From Epiperipatus broadwayi (taxonomy: Eukaryota > Onychophora > Udeonychophora > Euonychophora > Peripatidae), in NCBI GenBank assembly GCA_028023455.1, contig JAQFVV010012396.1, positions 11,263,296-11,327,295 of the forward strand: DNA of 64,000 nt, read 5' to 3'. The translations under genes were made by a program, and so were the position numbers. Every line of letters starts with the position of its first letter. Position 1 is the stretch's first letter. The notes below the pieces were generated by a model that saw only the letters and a list, made by a program, of their open reading frames with translations, ran no database searches and had not been told where the DNA came from. Below are positions 39,501-51,718 of the stretch, in pieces.

Positions 39501-42367
39501 TAATTTGCGAGTGTTTTAACATGATGAATATTGATTGTACAGGAGGACAACATTAGAATTTTATAATGTTTTTAACAAGTATTATTAAAATTATTAATAT
39601 GCTAAATGAAAATAATTATGAGAAGAATTTTAAAAGTTTATAAGTTTATTAGCAACATTATTGGAATGATTAATATCTTAAATGTAAATAATTTGGAAAA
39701 CTTTTTAAAACTGGATAATTTTGTAGTGAATATTTTAATGTTGAAAAAAAAATAAACTTTTAAAATTTGATACATGACTTATTAAATAATAAATACCTAT
39801 TTATTAACTTAAAGGAATTTATTGTTTTCAATAATATAAGAAGAAATAACTTTTATTACAAGAACTTTTTATTTGTTGTTGATAATTTACATTTCTCTTG
39901 AATTTCTTTCATATTTTTAACATTCATGCTGCAAGGAATTATAAAAAAGCATGGAGGGGAGAAAGTGGAAAAAGTCTCTCTGTTCAAGTCAACTGTTATG
40001 AAAACTAGCACTTCCTCTTTGATTCAATTCAAAGAATGAGAGAAAACTTTTTTAGTTATTGTAATATAGTTTTAAGTTAAAATTAGTATTCATAATTATT
40101 AGTAATATTTTAATAGTTTTAAGATGTAAATATTTTTAGAATTTTTTTGATATAAAAGAAAGAGAAGAAAAATTAATATTTTTCTTAAGTCTGTTATTAT
40201 GATTCTATAACATCAAGAAGTTATATCAATTAATGGATTGTCAATAATAATCATAATAATATATGACTACAGTAACTTTTAAATTACTATGGTTTAGTAT
40301 AAGATATTGAAATTTAATAATGCAAACCAAAATTCAGGTAAAATAAATATGTATAACATTTATTATGTTTATATTCACATAATAGTAAATTACAGAGGTA
40401 TGAATAGTTATTGTAATCTGTATATGATTATATACTGTATAAATAATTGATCTCTGAACAAGCTATGAGTATACTTATGATAAGTTGTATATCATAAACC
40501 ATTTGTTTGTTTTATTCTAATCTTCTTGGTGTTCAAGATATGTAATGTTAAGAAATTTGGATATAATTTTATGAAAAAGATGTATAGTATTTATCTGCAA
40601 TGTTTTTTAGGATTTATAGAAAGTATTTTGATGTACAATTAGTGGTTCAGGAAAGTAGTTTATTAGGAAATTTTGTAGTGATAGAGATATATTTAATATT
40701 AAGTATAATACAGTTAAAGTAAGTCTGTATGCTTGTGATATATGGACAATATCATTTTTTCATAAATCTGTAAGAGCTTAAAGAGAATCCAAGATAGAAA
40801 GTAAGGTAGACACAAGAAAAATGTGGCTTTAAATTACATATCCATGCTATCATTATTTCTTACAATTCCAGAAGATATCAATCCTTCACTTATAATCACT
40901 ACTATCATACTTGTTCCTACATCATATTTGAGAATTGCATAGTTGAGCAAAGAATAATAGCTAGACTCTCAAGTGATATCAATAATTTAGTTAATGCAGG
41001 AAGAGATAAATATTGAACAAATAAAATATTAAAAAAGTATTTTAATTAAAGATTTATGGAATGTTTTTATATTCCAATTTTTTTAGAGATCAAATTATAT
41101 TGTATGAGGATTGATATGAAACATGATGATAAAATTAAAGCCTGCTTATAATGTATATTATTATAAATAATATAACACAGTGCATATAACAAATTACTGA
41201 GTTGTAAAGAGATTATTCTATTATAGAATATTAAAAATAAATAAATAATGATAAAACACTTTTTTGAAAAATATAGAATATAACGCATAAATTGTCTACA
41301 TTATTGATATGTTTAGTATAGAATTATTATGGAATGTCTTAATAGTTATAAAATTTAAGATGAAAGATACTATTTTATAATAATAAATAATTATGAAGTG
41401 TAAATTATTTACTTCTCTTATAAATATTTTTGGAATGTTAATTTTTAAATTTTATAATCTGTTTAATATGTTTTTTTTTTTCTAAATATAATATTTGTAA
41501 TTTTTTAAATTTTATATTGTTATTATAATAAACCGTTAATATTACATTATAATTAACGAAGTGTCTATAGTTTCTTTTCTTGTTATGTCCAAGTCATTAT
41601 ACATCGTCTTAACCACAATGCATTATAATAATTAAATATATTTGGGTATTATTGTACATAATCTAAATGAAATAATGAATAATTAACGTATTGTTATCGC
41701 TAAAAATATTATTTGACTCAATGATTATAGTAAAGATTGATATTTAGAATGTCATATTAAAAATAAAAAGATTAGATATAATACATAGTAATAAGAATGA
41801 TTTTAAATTTATTTAAGATAATAAATATTGATTATTATTAGTTCATAATTTTAACCTCGTTTTAGTCTAGTTTACAAGAAAATTAATTAATGAGTTTTAA
41901 AAAAGAGAAATTAATGAGTATATTTGTTTTCTAGATTTTTTTTTTTTTTTTATGTAGCTAGATGTACGTAAAATCCTTCATTATATGTAGTTATTATTAT
42001 TTCAAAAAAAGTAATGACAATAATCTAAGATTTTAATTGTGATATAAAATATTATTCAAGGAGGGACAGAATTATTTTATGAAATAAATGAATATAAAAT
42101 AGTGTGATAGTTCAATTTAATTTAAGAAATGTTAATCTTAAATATAATTTATTTTCTTAAGTGTGAGTCATGGGAGTATCACTAATATTTTAGGGAGGTA
42201 GTGTGTATTGATATTCCTATGCCATTGAGGATATACCTTTTGGGTGTATTCTTAATGTTTAAAAAAAGGAGGGTACCTTACTGGATGCTTTAAATAATAT
42301 GTATCATGATATGTAATGGTAAGTTATTAAACAATTTATATTAGATATGTAGTAAGAAGGCTGGGCT
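36589..42367. other. AT-rich DNA, no feature seen
   Basis: Almost 6 kb without a recognisable gene, SINE or foldback. Purine-rich stretches (37,676-37,700) and homopolymer runs are the only local features. Confidence 0.5.
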
Positions 42368-42531
42368 ATTAGAAGAGTTAGTAGTTAGTCATCCGGTTAG
42401 GGTACAGTATAGATAATATGGATAAAATTAGCTGAAACCTATATAAAATATTAGAAGAGTTAGTAGTTAGTCATCCGGTTAGGGTACAGTATAGATAATA
42501 TAGATAAAATTAGCTGAAACCTATATAAAAT
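42368..42531. repeat. 82-bp tandem duplication
   Basis: Two adjacent 82-bp copies beginning ATTAGAAGAGTTAGTAGTTA differ at one base by eye (TATGG versus TATAG). It lies just upstream of the plus-strand RTE remnant. Confidence 0.95.
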
Positions 42532-42569
42532 ATTTTAAACATGCCATACCATATTCTTTCAGCACACTC

Positions 42570-43450
42570 CTTTAAATAAAGAAAAGCTTGAATTTTGCAT
42601 ATAGCAATGATACTTTTGGAGATTAACACTAAAAAGGATTTATGATCAGGTAGTGCCATATCCCCAAAACTTTTTCCAGCAGCTTTACAAAAAAAAATTT
42701 TATAGATTAAAACTGGAACCTAAGAGAGAAAGAATAAATGGAGATTATTTAAATCATCTAGATTTCACAGAAGATATGCTTTCTTTTGTAAATGATGCTT
42801 CAGAAGTTAAGGAAATGTTGTAAGAGTTATCAGATGAAAGTAAGATGGAATACTTAAAAAGACTAAAGTAATGTTCAATGAATTTTCACAGAAGAAAATA
42901 AAGAAATAAATATTGATAATCATGAATTAAAAGATATTAACTAAAAATATCTTAGGTTCTTAAGATACATTGAATGAAATTAGTCATAAAATAAAACTTG
43001 GAGTGCTTTTGATAGAAATAGTTTTAAAAAGAAAAAAGATCTACATGTTCAAAATTTTTAATACATATATTTTATCAGTTCTTAAATACAAATCAAACAT
43101 TTGACCTTTACTATTCAATAAAGTATGGAGATTTGTATGTCAGAAATAACAAGAAATCAAAAATAGAACCTGAGAGTAAAAGAACAAATAGTTATAACAA
43201 TATCACTGAAAGTATTAGGAGATTGAAATGGACATGAATGGGACATATTTCTAGAAAAGATAAAAATAGATAGACAGTTGAAGTTTTAAACTGGATCTCA
43301 AGAATTGTAAAAGACCTAAAAAAATCTCACATGTGACAGATGAATGGAATGAGGAAGTTTGATGTATTGTGGCAAAGAGAGATTAGGGATAAGAGAAATT
43401 GGATTAAATTTACAGAAATCTTTAACATGCTATGAATTGATCAGATGTGA
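42570..43450 (+). pseudogene. RTE-type retrotransposon remnant, plus strand
   Basis: Translation in broken frames shows SAISPKLFPAAL (motif B region, after the QGDSISPKLF pattern), INGDYLNHLDFTEDMLSF, where FTED at 42,764-42,775 replaces the catalytic YADD/FADD, ELSDESK, then near 43,225 MGHISRKDKNR and VLNWI, and finally a WQR-IRDK tail. The same series is read on the minus strand at 43.7-45.2 kb, so this copy points toward that one, tail to tail, with about 260 bp between. It begins within the reverse transcriptase and stops near the end of the protein without a clear microsatellite tail. Stops are frequent and the catalytic pair is damaged. Confidence 0.75.
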
Positions 43451-43708
43451 AAATTACAATGATATTTCATATCTGTATATATTAAGTTAAATTTAATCTT
43501 CTTGAAATCATGCTTTATGACTCAATCACGCTTTATGACTCAAAGACATCTCTTGGCAAAAAGCACCGTTTGAGGTTTAAAAAAAGCAGTTATCACCAAT
43601 AATGTTATTATTGGCCTGTGAAGTTTAATCATGATTTAAGAACTTTTAAAAATCCATAGATCAAAATTAACTCTGTCATTTCTAATGCTGAATGCTACAG
43701 TCTTCCTA

Positions 43709-45429
43709 GTGACAAATGATTCATTATTATCATTGTCAACCATTATCAATCTACTGCAGGATGAAGGTCTCTCCAAGTTCAATCCATCTTCTTCAATCTC
43801 TAGCCTCTCTTCACATTACTTCTACACACTTTCTTATTTCATCCATCCATTTCACATGTGGTCTCTTTCTGAATCTTTTACAATCTCTTGGAATTCAGTT
43901 TGAGATTTCACTTGTCTATCTATTATCATCTCTTCTAGAAATATGCCCAACACAACTCCACTTCAGACTTTTAATTCTTTCAATGATGTCAGTAACACCT
44001 GTTTGTTCTCTTACCCATATATTGCATTTTCAATCTCTTCTTGTTACTCCTAACATGCATCTCTCCATACTTCTTTGAGTGGTCTGAAGTCTCTGTATTG
44101 CTCTTCTATTAAGTGTCCAAGTCTCAGATCCATAAATAAGAACTGGTAAAACACATTTATTAAAAACCTTCCTTTTCAAACACATAGGCATATTTCCTTT
44201 TAGTATCAAGTTATTTCTACCAAAAGCACTCCAACCAAGTTTAATTCTATGATTAATTTCATCCATTATGTTTCCATCTGTAGTAATAATCTGACCAAGG
44301 TATTTGTAGTTGTTAACTTCTTCTAACTCATCATAATCAATCTTTATTTTCATCTTTTGAGAATTCATTGAACATTACTTTAGTCTTTTTAACATTTATT
44401 TTTAGTCCTACTTTCTTACTTTCATCTGATAACTCTTGCAACATTTCCTGAAGCTCTAAAGCATTATTTGCAAAAACAACTACATCATCTGCAAAATCTA
44501 AATGACTTAAATAATCTCCATTTACTTTTACTCCTTTAGCTTCCCATTTTAATCCACAAAATACTTCTTGCAGCACTGCTGTAAAAAGTTTTGGAGATAT
44601 GGAGTCACCCTGTCTTACACCCTTCTCAATGTTAATCTTCCTAGTATCATTATGTAATCTAATTTGGTTTTTTTATAAATATTTTTCAGAATATGACAAT
44701 ATTCTGGGTCTATACTTTGATGACCTAATGCTTTAATCACTGAAGAAATGCTTATAGAATTAAATGCCTTTTCATAATCTACAAATCCAAAGCTAATGGC
44801 AGTTCATATTCATTGGTCATTCTATAACTTCTCTCAATACTTGGATATGATCTACTGTACCAAAACCACTTTTAAATCCAGCTTGTTTTTTGGTTGGTTG
44901 AAATCCAATGTTCTTTATAGATGAGTTGTAATTATCTTTGTAAAATTTTGTATAAAACTGATAAAAGGTTGGTAGGTTTGTAATTTATAATATCATCTTT
45001 ATCACCTTTTTTAAATATTGATATTAATACTGTGTTCGTCCAATTATCTGATACATCTTTATCATTTAGACATTTGGTATATAACTTTGCCAAAAAAGTT
45101 GATATTTCTTAACCTGCTTCTTTTAATATATCGATTATGATTTCATCATTACCTAAAGCTTTTCCCTTTTTCATAAATTTAGTTGCATGTCTCACTTCTT
45201 CATTTAAAATTCTGGGCAATTCAGAAGATATAATAAATATTTACATTTGGTATTTCTAATTTTCGGAAACATTCTAATAAATTTAAATTAGAACTTGCAA
45301 ATCGGTTTCAAGAATTAGTAGATTTTGACAAATTATTCAGATTTGAATGAAATTAATAGGAAAATAACTGATTCACTTTTAAAAACTGCAATAAAAATAG
45401 CTGGTAGAAAAAAGCAGCAAGTGACCAAT
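43709..45429 (-). mobile_element. 5'-inverted ('twin-primed') RTE insertion with target duplication
   Basis: The main body (43,718-45,242, minus) and a 5' fragment in opposite orientation (45,243-45,420, plus) together make one insertion. GTGACAAAT (43,709-43,717) and GTGACCAAT (45,421-45,429) flank the pair, consistent with a 9-bp target duplication with one mismatch. The plus fragment encodes FRKHSNKFKLELANRF and then, after a frameshift, SDLNEINRKI and IAGRKKQQ. In the 55.4-kb copy the equivalent of this segment lies directly upstream of the reverse transcriptase, which shows that it is the 5' part flipped. The homology to the other copy stops right after KKQQ, at the proposed boundary. 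Confidence 0.75.
43718..45242 (-). pseudogene. RTE reverse transcriptase, C-terminal two thirds
   Basis: Minus-strand landmarks in order: ELPRILNEEVRHATKFMKKG (fingers, 45.2 kb), LAKLYTKCLNDKD, IFKKGDKDDI, KINIEKGVRQGDSISPKLF (44.6 kb), then LSHLDFADDVVVFANN with an intact FADD at 44,484-44,495. A frameshift near 44,340 separates this from YKYLGQIITTDGNIMDEIN, SAFGRNN and LIYGSETWTLNRRAIQRLQ. The C-terminal end shows CVGHIS, HVKWMDEIRKC and finishes near 43,735, followed by a short ATG/ATA-type tail as RTE elements have. This is the best preserved reverse transcriptase in the window but has at least one frameshift and several stops. The usual product is an endonuclease plus reverse transcriptase of about 1,000 residues acting in the nucleus on its own RNA. 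Confidence 0.85.
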
Positions 45430-48400
45430 ATAATTTTTATTGAGACAAATAATTACATATACATATATAGCTTGTCATTTCTTTCCAACAGTCTTTATTA
45501 TAACATCTCGTGTAAAGCATGATTCCCTTATAATCAAAGATATTTTATATAGAGCTAAAAAAAAAAAAAACAATATATACATATATAGATTTTACATCTA
45601 ATTGCTGCAATTATTATTTTCATTATTTTTACTAGTAAACAGAAAGAAGATGCGTGCGTCACAAACATAGAAGTATAAAGAATAAATATATTTTACATTT
45701 AAATAAATAATGGATTAATTTTATTTCACATCAGTAAAATCATTAATAATTAATTTATACAACAGAAAAATTCAAATAGCATAAAAATTATTTGAAATTT
45801 AATAAAAACAATAATAGAAAAAAATCAAATGTCCTACTTAAAGACAATCAATAATACAAAATGCAATTGTAAAAACAATAGCAATGAAAGTAAAAAAACA
45901 AATGAATAAAATAGATGCATTAAAAATAAGTTTACTTGCCCAAAGTTTTCAAAAATAATATGCATGCAATATTATTTATAAATATATATTTGTAACTAAA
46001 TATGTTTAAAAACTTCACTCTAAACAAAAGAAAACACTGTTAACTCCATAAATCAAATTCCCTCAATGCAGTTATTAGATTAAATAAAATATATTAAACA
46101 ATCTTTTTTTTTTTTTTTAAAAAAAAAAAAAGAGCAAACCAGCGATTAAGCTGTGCACTATCAATCTCAAAATTTTAACAAAATCAAATCATTGAAAGAT
46201 AACCAATTTCACAAAAATCTACAGCAGAGATTTTCTGATCCACTCAAGCTCTTAGTAAGTGAAAAACTATAAAATGAAAATTTTTAGATAAAATCTTAGC
46301 CAGATATATTATTAAATATAATACACATCACAATTGGTCTAGGTTTACTATACAAAGTCATTAGAATACAAGGTAAGTAATCAGTCTTGACTGTTGATTT
46401 TAATATGTGAATCACTTCATATATGTAAAATAAATAATCATATGGTTAGTTATTTGGGAGATTATGTGATATTTGAACACTCAAATTTTTACAGCACAAC
46501 ACTTCTGTTCAATTGATCCAACTGATTATATTCTCATTTTGTTCAGTTGAGAATCAATTCAGAATCTTTAGCTTTTAAATTGTCATTCTACTGTACTATT
46601 AAATCACATAGAGCCTTTCATATTATATTTACTTTTAAAATCATATACAGTATATATATTCTTTTCTAATGATGTTCATTCTTTCTATTCGTTGACAGAG
46701 CAATATCTTTGCTCTATCTATCAAACAAGGATGATTATATTTTTTGCATCTTCTTACAAAAAAAAAGCTGATCTTTTTTTTTATTTATCTTTTAAATTTG
46801 AATTAGAATACTAGTTATTGTTATATTTCTCTTCCATTATGTTTTTCCCCATGCACACTTCTATTCAAAGTTCTCAACTTTGATGTAAAAAAGCTTCCAC
46901 CAATGATACTCCAATTGTTGATTTTTTAAAAAAAAAACACAACTTGTCTTTGCAGTTAAACCAATGTTTAGTTAGCTTTTCCTTATTAAGAAATTAAATT
47001 ATTTTCACCATCTTCTTAAAAAAAAAAACTGTTCATATTCAATTTAATTTCCCTTCTGCTGCAAAAACAAAAAAAAATACCTATTTACCTTTCACCTTCC
47101 TTTCTTTTTAAAAGTATGGCAAAACTACTCATTCTTTATCACATCTTGAAAAATAAAACCTAGAACTGTTTAATTTGGTGGAGAACTTTTAATTTTTATA
47201 TTTTATGAATCTTGCTCTGTGAATTTTAATGCACTGGTAGAGTGACAGACCTGAAAATTATATGTTTTACATTTTTTGGATTGAGTCTCAACTAGTTATT
47301 TAGTAATCAAATATTATAGGACTTCCCAAGCAAATAACCATTTTATTATTTATGGCATTCATAAAGTGAGAATTGAAGTACCATGCACTTATTGTAAACA
47401 TTTTCAAAATTTCTACTGAATTTTTCAAAAATCACTTCTAAGTAAGCTCCTTCATATACTGATGCATCCTATAGTTCTATTCTTTCTCCAACAATTTTTC
47501 TTCTTTATATAAATGATTTTTTTATTCGTCTACACCCAATTCAATTTATAAGCTTCTATTTGATTCTTCATCTATTAAATGACATACAAAATATATTAAT
47601 TTGATCAACAATAATTTATCTTTTATTTCTTATTTTAATCTCTCTTTTTTGAAAAGAAATACCTAATTAAAAAATTAAAAGCAAAATAAAATTTATAATG
47701 CAAATTTTATACATAATTAAAAATGAATTCTCCCCCCCCCCCCACTATTATTACATCCTATAAAAAATCAGACTTGCTCTTATAAAAAATTTGCTCCAAA
47801 TGCATCAAGCATTCATATATAAATGAATATATTCAAACCTCAGAACAGGCAAAAAAAGATAGAAAGACAAGGATAAAAAATTAAAACAAACTATTCAGTG
47901 AATCATAAATTCGGCATGCAAGTATAAGCACTATAAAAAAATTTAAAATTTTATCAATGTTGAATAATTAAATTTTTATTTTTTTAAAAGAAAGTTTATT
48001 GCTTATATATATACGTGTGCATATATAAAGTGATCTGCAATTTTTAAAAACCAACTACATTAATGTATTTTTTTTATGGCTATTAAATCTTTATACAAAC
48101 TGTGAACATATTTTAATTAGGAGAACAATTTAAAAGTGATGTTAAAAATCATAATAAAAATAAAATTTTCTGAAGATAACATTATTAAATACAAAATATG
48201 ATTAAATATATTTATTTTTGTCATGACAGCAGATGAAAACACTAATTTAAAACTCCTGATAAACTGTAATAAAATATCAAATAGTAATAAATCAACTGCT
48301 CTGGAGACAAGTAAAATACATGATGAAGTAGTCATAAAATAAAACAATAATTGTTTTAAGACAACAATCATGCAAATATATATTTAAATATTAAAAAAAA

Positions 48401-48874
48401 AATCGAAATTGACAATGTAATGGAATGTGGATATCTGATAACAGTCATAAATTCAAAAGTTTCCAACAATTAATACTCGTAATAATTTTTTTAAAAAAAT
48501 AACATTTTCTCTACATGAAGGCAAATAAAATAACTAGGCAATAAGACACTGCAATCAAACATTAACACAATCATTATAGGTTATAGTTGCTATGATATGT
48601 CATACTGTTAATTCTATTTGTTTTAGTAGTTCAATATTTAGTATTCTGATGCAGTGGAAGAATAGCAGTTTCTGGATTACCTTCAGCTATATAAAGTAAA
48701 AAAAAACTCAGATTAATTAATGATTGAATGAAACTATTGTGCACTTGGATAAGAAATTTCTCAGTTTCCTGAAAAATTAATTATGCAGATTTTTTTTCCC
48801 AATATTTAGAGTATAAATTGCTTATGCATACTTACCTGAATTATATCTCAGTCAACTATTTATTTATCTTACAA
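45430..48874. other. AT-rich DNA, homopolymers, one tRNA-like site
   Basis: Contains T16A12 at 46,104-46,131, C12 at 47,732-47,743 and a tRNA-like segment at 47,226-47,292 (listed). No coding signal. Confidence 0.5.
47226..47292 (+). other. Possible tRNA-derived SINE remnant
   Basis: AATGCACTGGTAGAGTGACAG (A-box-like) and GGATTGAGTCTCA (B-box-like) about 30 nt apart. The A-box half matches the 26,005 segment closely. Confidence 0.35.
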
Positions 48875-49040
<166 letters not shown>

Positions 49041-49243
49041 CTCCTTATTTTTAGTATAACTAAATATTGACACTTTAAAAGTTAAAATGTATTGTTAGAT
49101 GTGATATGTTGGACTATTTCCATCATCTATGAGTGAATGTTGAATGTATAGAAAATTTTAAACTTTATTTAAACTTTCCAAATACAAACAATTTATTAGT
49201 AATAACACACAAATAGACAACACAGGTTAGTAATTACACAACA

Positions 49244-49276
49244 TTTCGAGTAATATTATTCTCCACTCTTCTTCAG
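49244..49276 (-). other. Hammerhead-like core in the PLE1 3' region
   Basis: On the minus strand: CTGAAGA (49,276-49,270), an A, a GAGT/ACTC stem around AATAATATT, then GAAA (49,247-49,244). Hammerheads have CTGANGA and GAAA joined by helix II, so the layout fits, and PLEs are known to carry hammerheads near their ends. Helix III and the cleavage site cannot be drawn convincingly. The CTGAAGA part is deleted in the right copy. Confidence 0.3.
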
Positions 49277-49316
49277 GTGTTGCTGGCCTATATGCATAGT
49301 GACAATATTCGCTTAG

Positions 49317-49390
49317 AAGTTGAACTCGCACCTTTAGATTCTTGAATATTGAATTTAAGACAAATGCTCTAACCATATCAAATGCAACAT
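49317..49390 (-). other. tRNA-like module in PLE1 left arm
   Basis: Minus-strand counterpart of the module at 51,640: GGTTAGAGCATTTGTCTTAA ... GGTGCGAGTTCAACTTC. It lies between the end of the PLE reading frame and the element's 3' non-coding region. The A-box half is damaged (ATATGGTTAGAG). Confidence 0.55.
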
Positions 49391-49399
49391 ATAGTAGAA

Positions 49400-50502
49400 A
49401 TTTGATATATTTATATATGAGAGTTGTTTTTTTTAATTATTATTATTATTATTGTTTAATATTTTTCCTAAGAGCAAGATTAATTAGATGCTTCCATACA
49501 TTGTGTATTGCCACACTGGGTTGACTTATAGGATTATTTACCATTGTCATATGGGCAGCTTCTTTAAATTTTCTTCTATGCATTTTTTTCCTCTTTATCC
49601 AATATCTTCGTATTTTCCCAATTAAACATATGGTCATAAGTACATACATGATCTGCTATGTAGATACATCTGCTTTTTCACTTTTAACCATTAGTTTGTG
49701 TTCTTTCAATCACTGTTCAACAGGGTGACAGGTCTCACTAATATATTTCCTTCCACATTCACATGATATTTCATAGATGCAGTTTTATTCTTCAGTATTT
49801 CCAGTTTAGGCTTAGTAGAAGTAAGAATTACTCAAAGTGTGGTATGGCTTTGGAAAGCTGTTCTAATGCTATATTGACTGCAGATTTTTTTTAACTTGTC
49901 TGCCATTCCTGGTATTTATGGATACACTACTGTACCAATAATTGTTTTCTCTTTTGGTTATCTCTTTGTGTTGTCTATTGAAGGTTTTCTTGATGTCTGC
50001 TGATGGATAACCATTCTTCATATGCATTTGTTTTATGTGAATCTTTTCTTTTTACAAATCACTAGTTTCTGAACAAACCTCCTTTGCTTTATTCCATAGT
50101 AATAGTACAATTCTATATTTAGTGTTTCTCATATTATTGGATGAATATGCCAAGTATTTGCATGTTGGTTTCCTACACATTGTTGTTTTTACTTTGCCCT
50201 GAGGGAGTCTTGTCACAAGAACATCTAAGAATGCCAATTTTTGTTCTTGTTCCGATTCCACTGTGAATTTAATTGTAGAAGATATGTTGTTAATGTGCAT
50301 CCAGAATGACTGTAATTGTACCTCACTATGGACCATACCACAAATGTATCATCAACTTTAGGTGGACATAGAGTAATATTTATGGCTATGGTTTCAAGTT
50401 CTTCCATGTAATTGTTACTGAGCAAGGGTAACAGAGATGAGATCCCTTGATTCTGTTGGAAGAATTCTAAGTTATATTGAAAGTATGTTGTTGTTAACTC
50501 AG
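49400..50502 (-). pseudogene. PLE1 left copy: reverse transcriptase plus GIY-YIG fragment
   Basis: Minus-strand reading: TTTYFQYNLEFFQQNQG at the junction, NNYMEELETIAI, CPPK directly followed by VDDTFVVW (50,348-50,356 encode VDD), then FTVESEQEQKLAFLDVLVTR, CRKPTCKYLAYSSN and LLLWNKAKEVCSETSDL. These are the C-terminal motifs of PLE reverse transcriptase. The four residues expected between PPK and VDD (WLRY or similar) are deleted, so the YVDD box is broken although both aspartates remain. Further on come degraded spacer sequence and the C-terminal KMHRRKFKEAAHMTMVNNP and SVAIHNVWK, which follow the GIY-YIG endonuclease domain. The two longest open frames are 50,052-50,336 and 49,449-49,649. 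Not functional. Confidence 0.85.
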
Positions 50503-51560
50503 AATTCTTCCAACAAAATCAAGAGATGGCCATGGGATCATCACTGTCACTCTTGCTCAATAACATTTACATGGTAAGACCTTAAAACCACAGTGATAAA
50601 TACTACACCATGTCCACCTAAAGTGTGGCTTTGGTATGTTGGTGATACATTTGTGGTATGGCCACATGGTGAGGTACAATTACAGTCATTCTGAATGCAC
50701 ATTAACAACATATCTTCTACAATTAAATTCACAATGAAATCATAACAAGAACAAAATTGGGCATTCTTGGATGTTCATGTGACAAGACTTCCTCAGGGCA
50801 AAGTAAAAAACAACAGTGTATAGGAAACCAACACACACTGGCAAGTACTTGACAAATACATCCACATCCAATCATACAAGAAGCACTAAACAGGGAATTG
50901 TACTATCACTATGGAACAGAGCAATGGAAGTTTGTTCAGAAACCAGTGATTTGGAAAAAGAAAATATTCACATAAAACAAATGCTTATGAAGAATGGTTA
51001 GTCATCAGTAGTTATCAAGAAAACCTTCAATAGACAACTCAAAGATGAAGAGAAAAACATTATTGGTATGGTAGTGTCTCCATATATATCAGGAATGACA
51101 GACAATTTTAAAAAAAATCTGCAGTCAATATAACATTAAAACAGCTTTCCAAAACCATATCACACTTCAATGAATTCTTACTTCTACTAAGCCTAAACTG
51201 GAAATTCTGAAGAATAAAACTGCATCTATGAAATACCATGTGAATGTGGAAGGAAATATATTGGTGAGACCTGTTGCTCTGTTGAACAGCGATTGAAAGA
51301 ATACAAACTATTGGTTAAAAGAAAAAAACAGATTTGTCTACCATAGCAGATCATGTATGTACTTATGACCATATGTTTAATTGGGAAAATACAAAAGATA
51401 TTGGATAAAGAGGAAAAAATGCATAGAAGAAAACTTAAGGAAGCTGCTCATATGATAATGGTAAATAATCCTATAAGTCAACCTAGTGTGGCAATACACA
51501 ATGTATGGAAGCCTCTAATTAATCTTGCTCTTAGAAAAATATTAAGCAATAATATTTTTT
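50497..51560 (+). pseudogene. PLE1 right copy: reverse transcriptase plus GIY-YIG fragment
   Basis: Plus-strand reading: NSEFFQQNQEMAMGSSLS and LLLNNIYM (the MGS-LSP motif), CGFGMLV in a shifted frame, or in the aligned frame WYVGDTFVVW with YVGD at 50,635-50,646, then AFLDVHVTRL, YRKPTHTGKYLTN and WNRAMEVCSETSDLEKE. Near 51,215-51,300 IYEIPCECGRKYIGETCCSV and EQRLKEY form a clear GIY-YIG nuclease N-terminus (EIP-CGRKYIGET). The C-terminus is MHRRKLKEAAHMIMVNNP and VAIHNVWKPLINLALRK. The catalytic second position of YVDD is Gly instead of Asp, so this copy is independently dead. In PLEs the RT copies the element RNA at a DNA end and the GIY-YIG domain cuts DNA. Confidence 0.88.
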
Positions 51561-51639
51561 TTTAAAAAAAATAAAACTCAGGAGGATTTGAACTAACCTT
51601 CATATATAAATATATCAAATTTCTATTATATCTTGCTTT

Positions 51640-51718
51640 TGATAGAATAGCTCAGTTGGTTAGAGTGTTTGCCTTAAATTCAATATTTCAAGAATCTAAA
51701 GGTATGAGTTCAATTTCT
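51640..51718 (+). other. tRNA-like module in PLE1 right arm
   Basis: GAATAGCTCAGTTGGTTAGAG is an almost perfect pol III A box and tRNA D arm. GGTATGAGTTCAATTTC, about 45 nt on, is in B-box position with a few changes from GGTTCGAATCC. The insert between them (TTAAATTCAATATTTCAAGA) is longer than an anticodon arm, so this is tRNA-derived, not a tRNA gene. It sits downstream of the PLE frame in both arms, so it was part of the parent element. Confidence 0.6.

Noticed and set aside
36589-42367. Nuclear copy of mitochondrial DNA
   Set aside because: The AT content is compatible but no conserved mitochondrial protein or rRNA segment was recognised.
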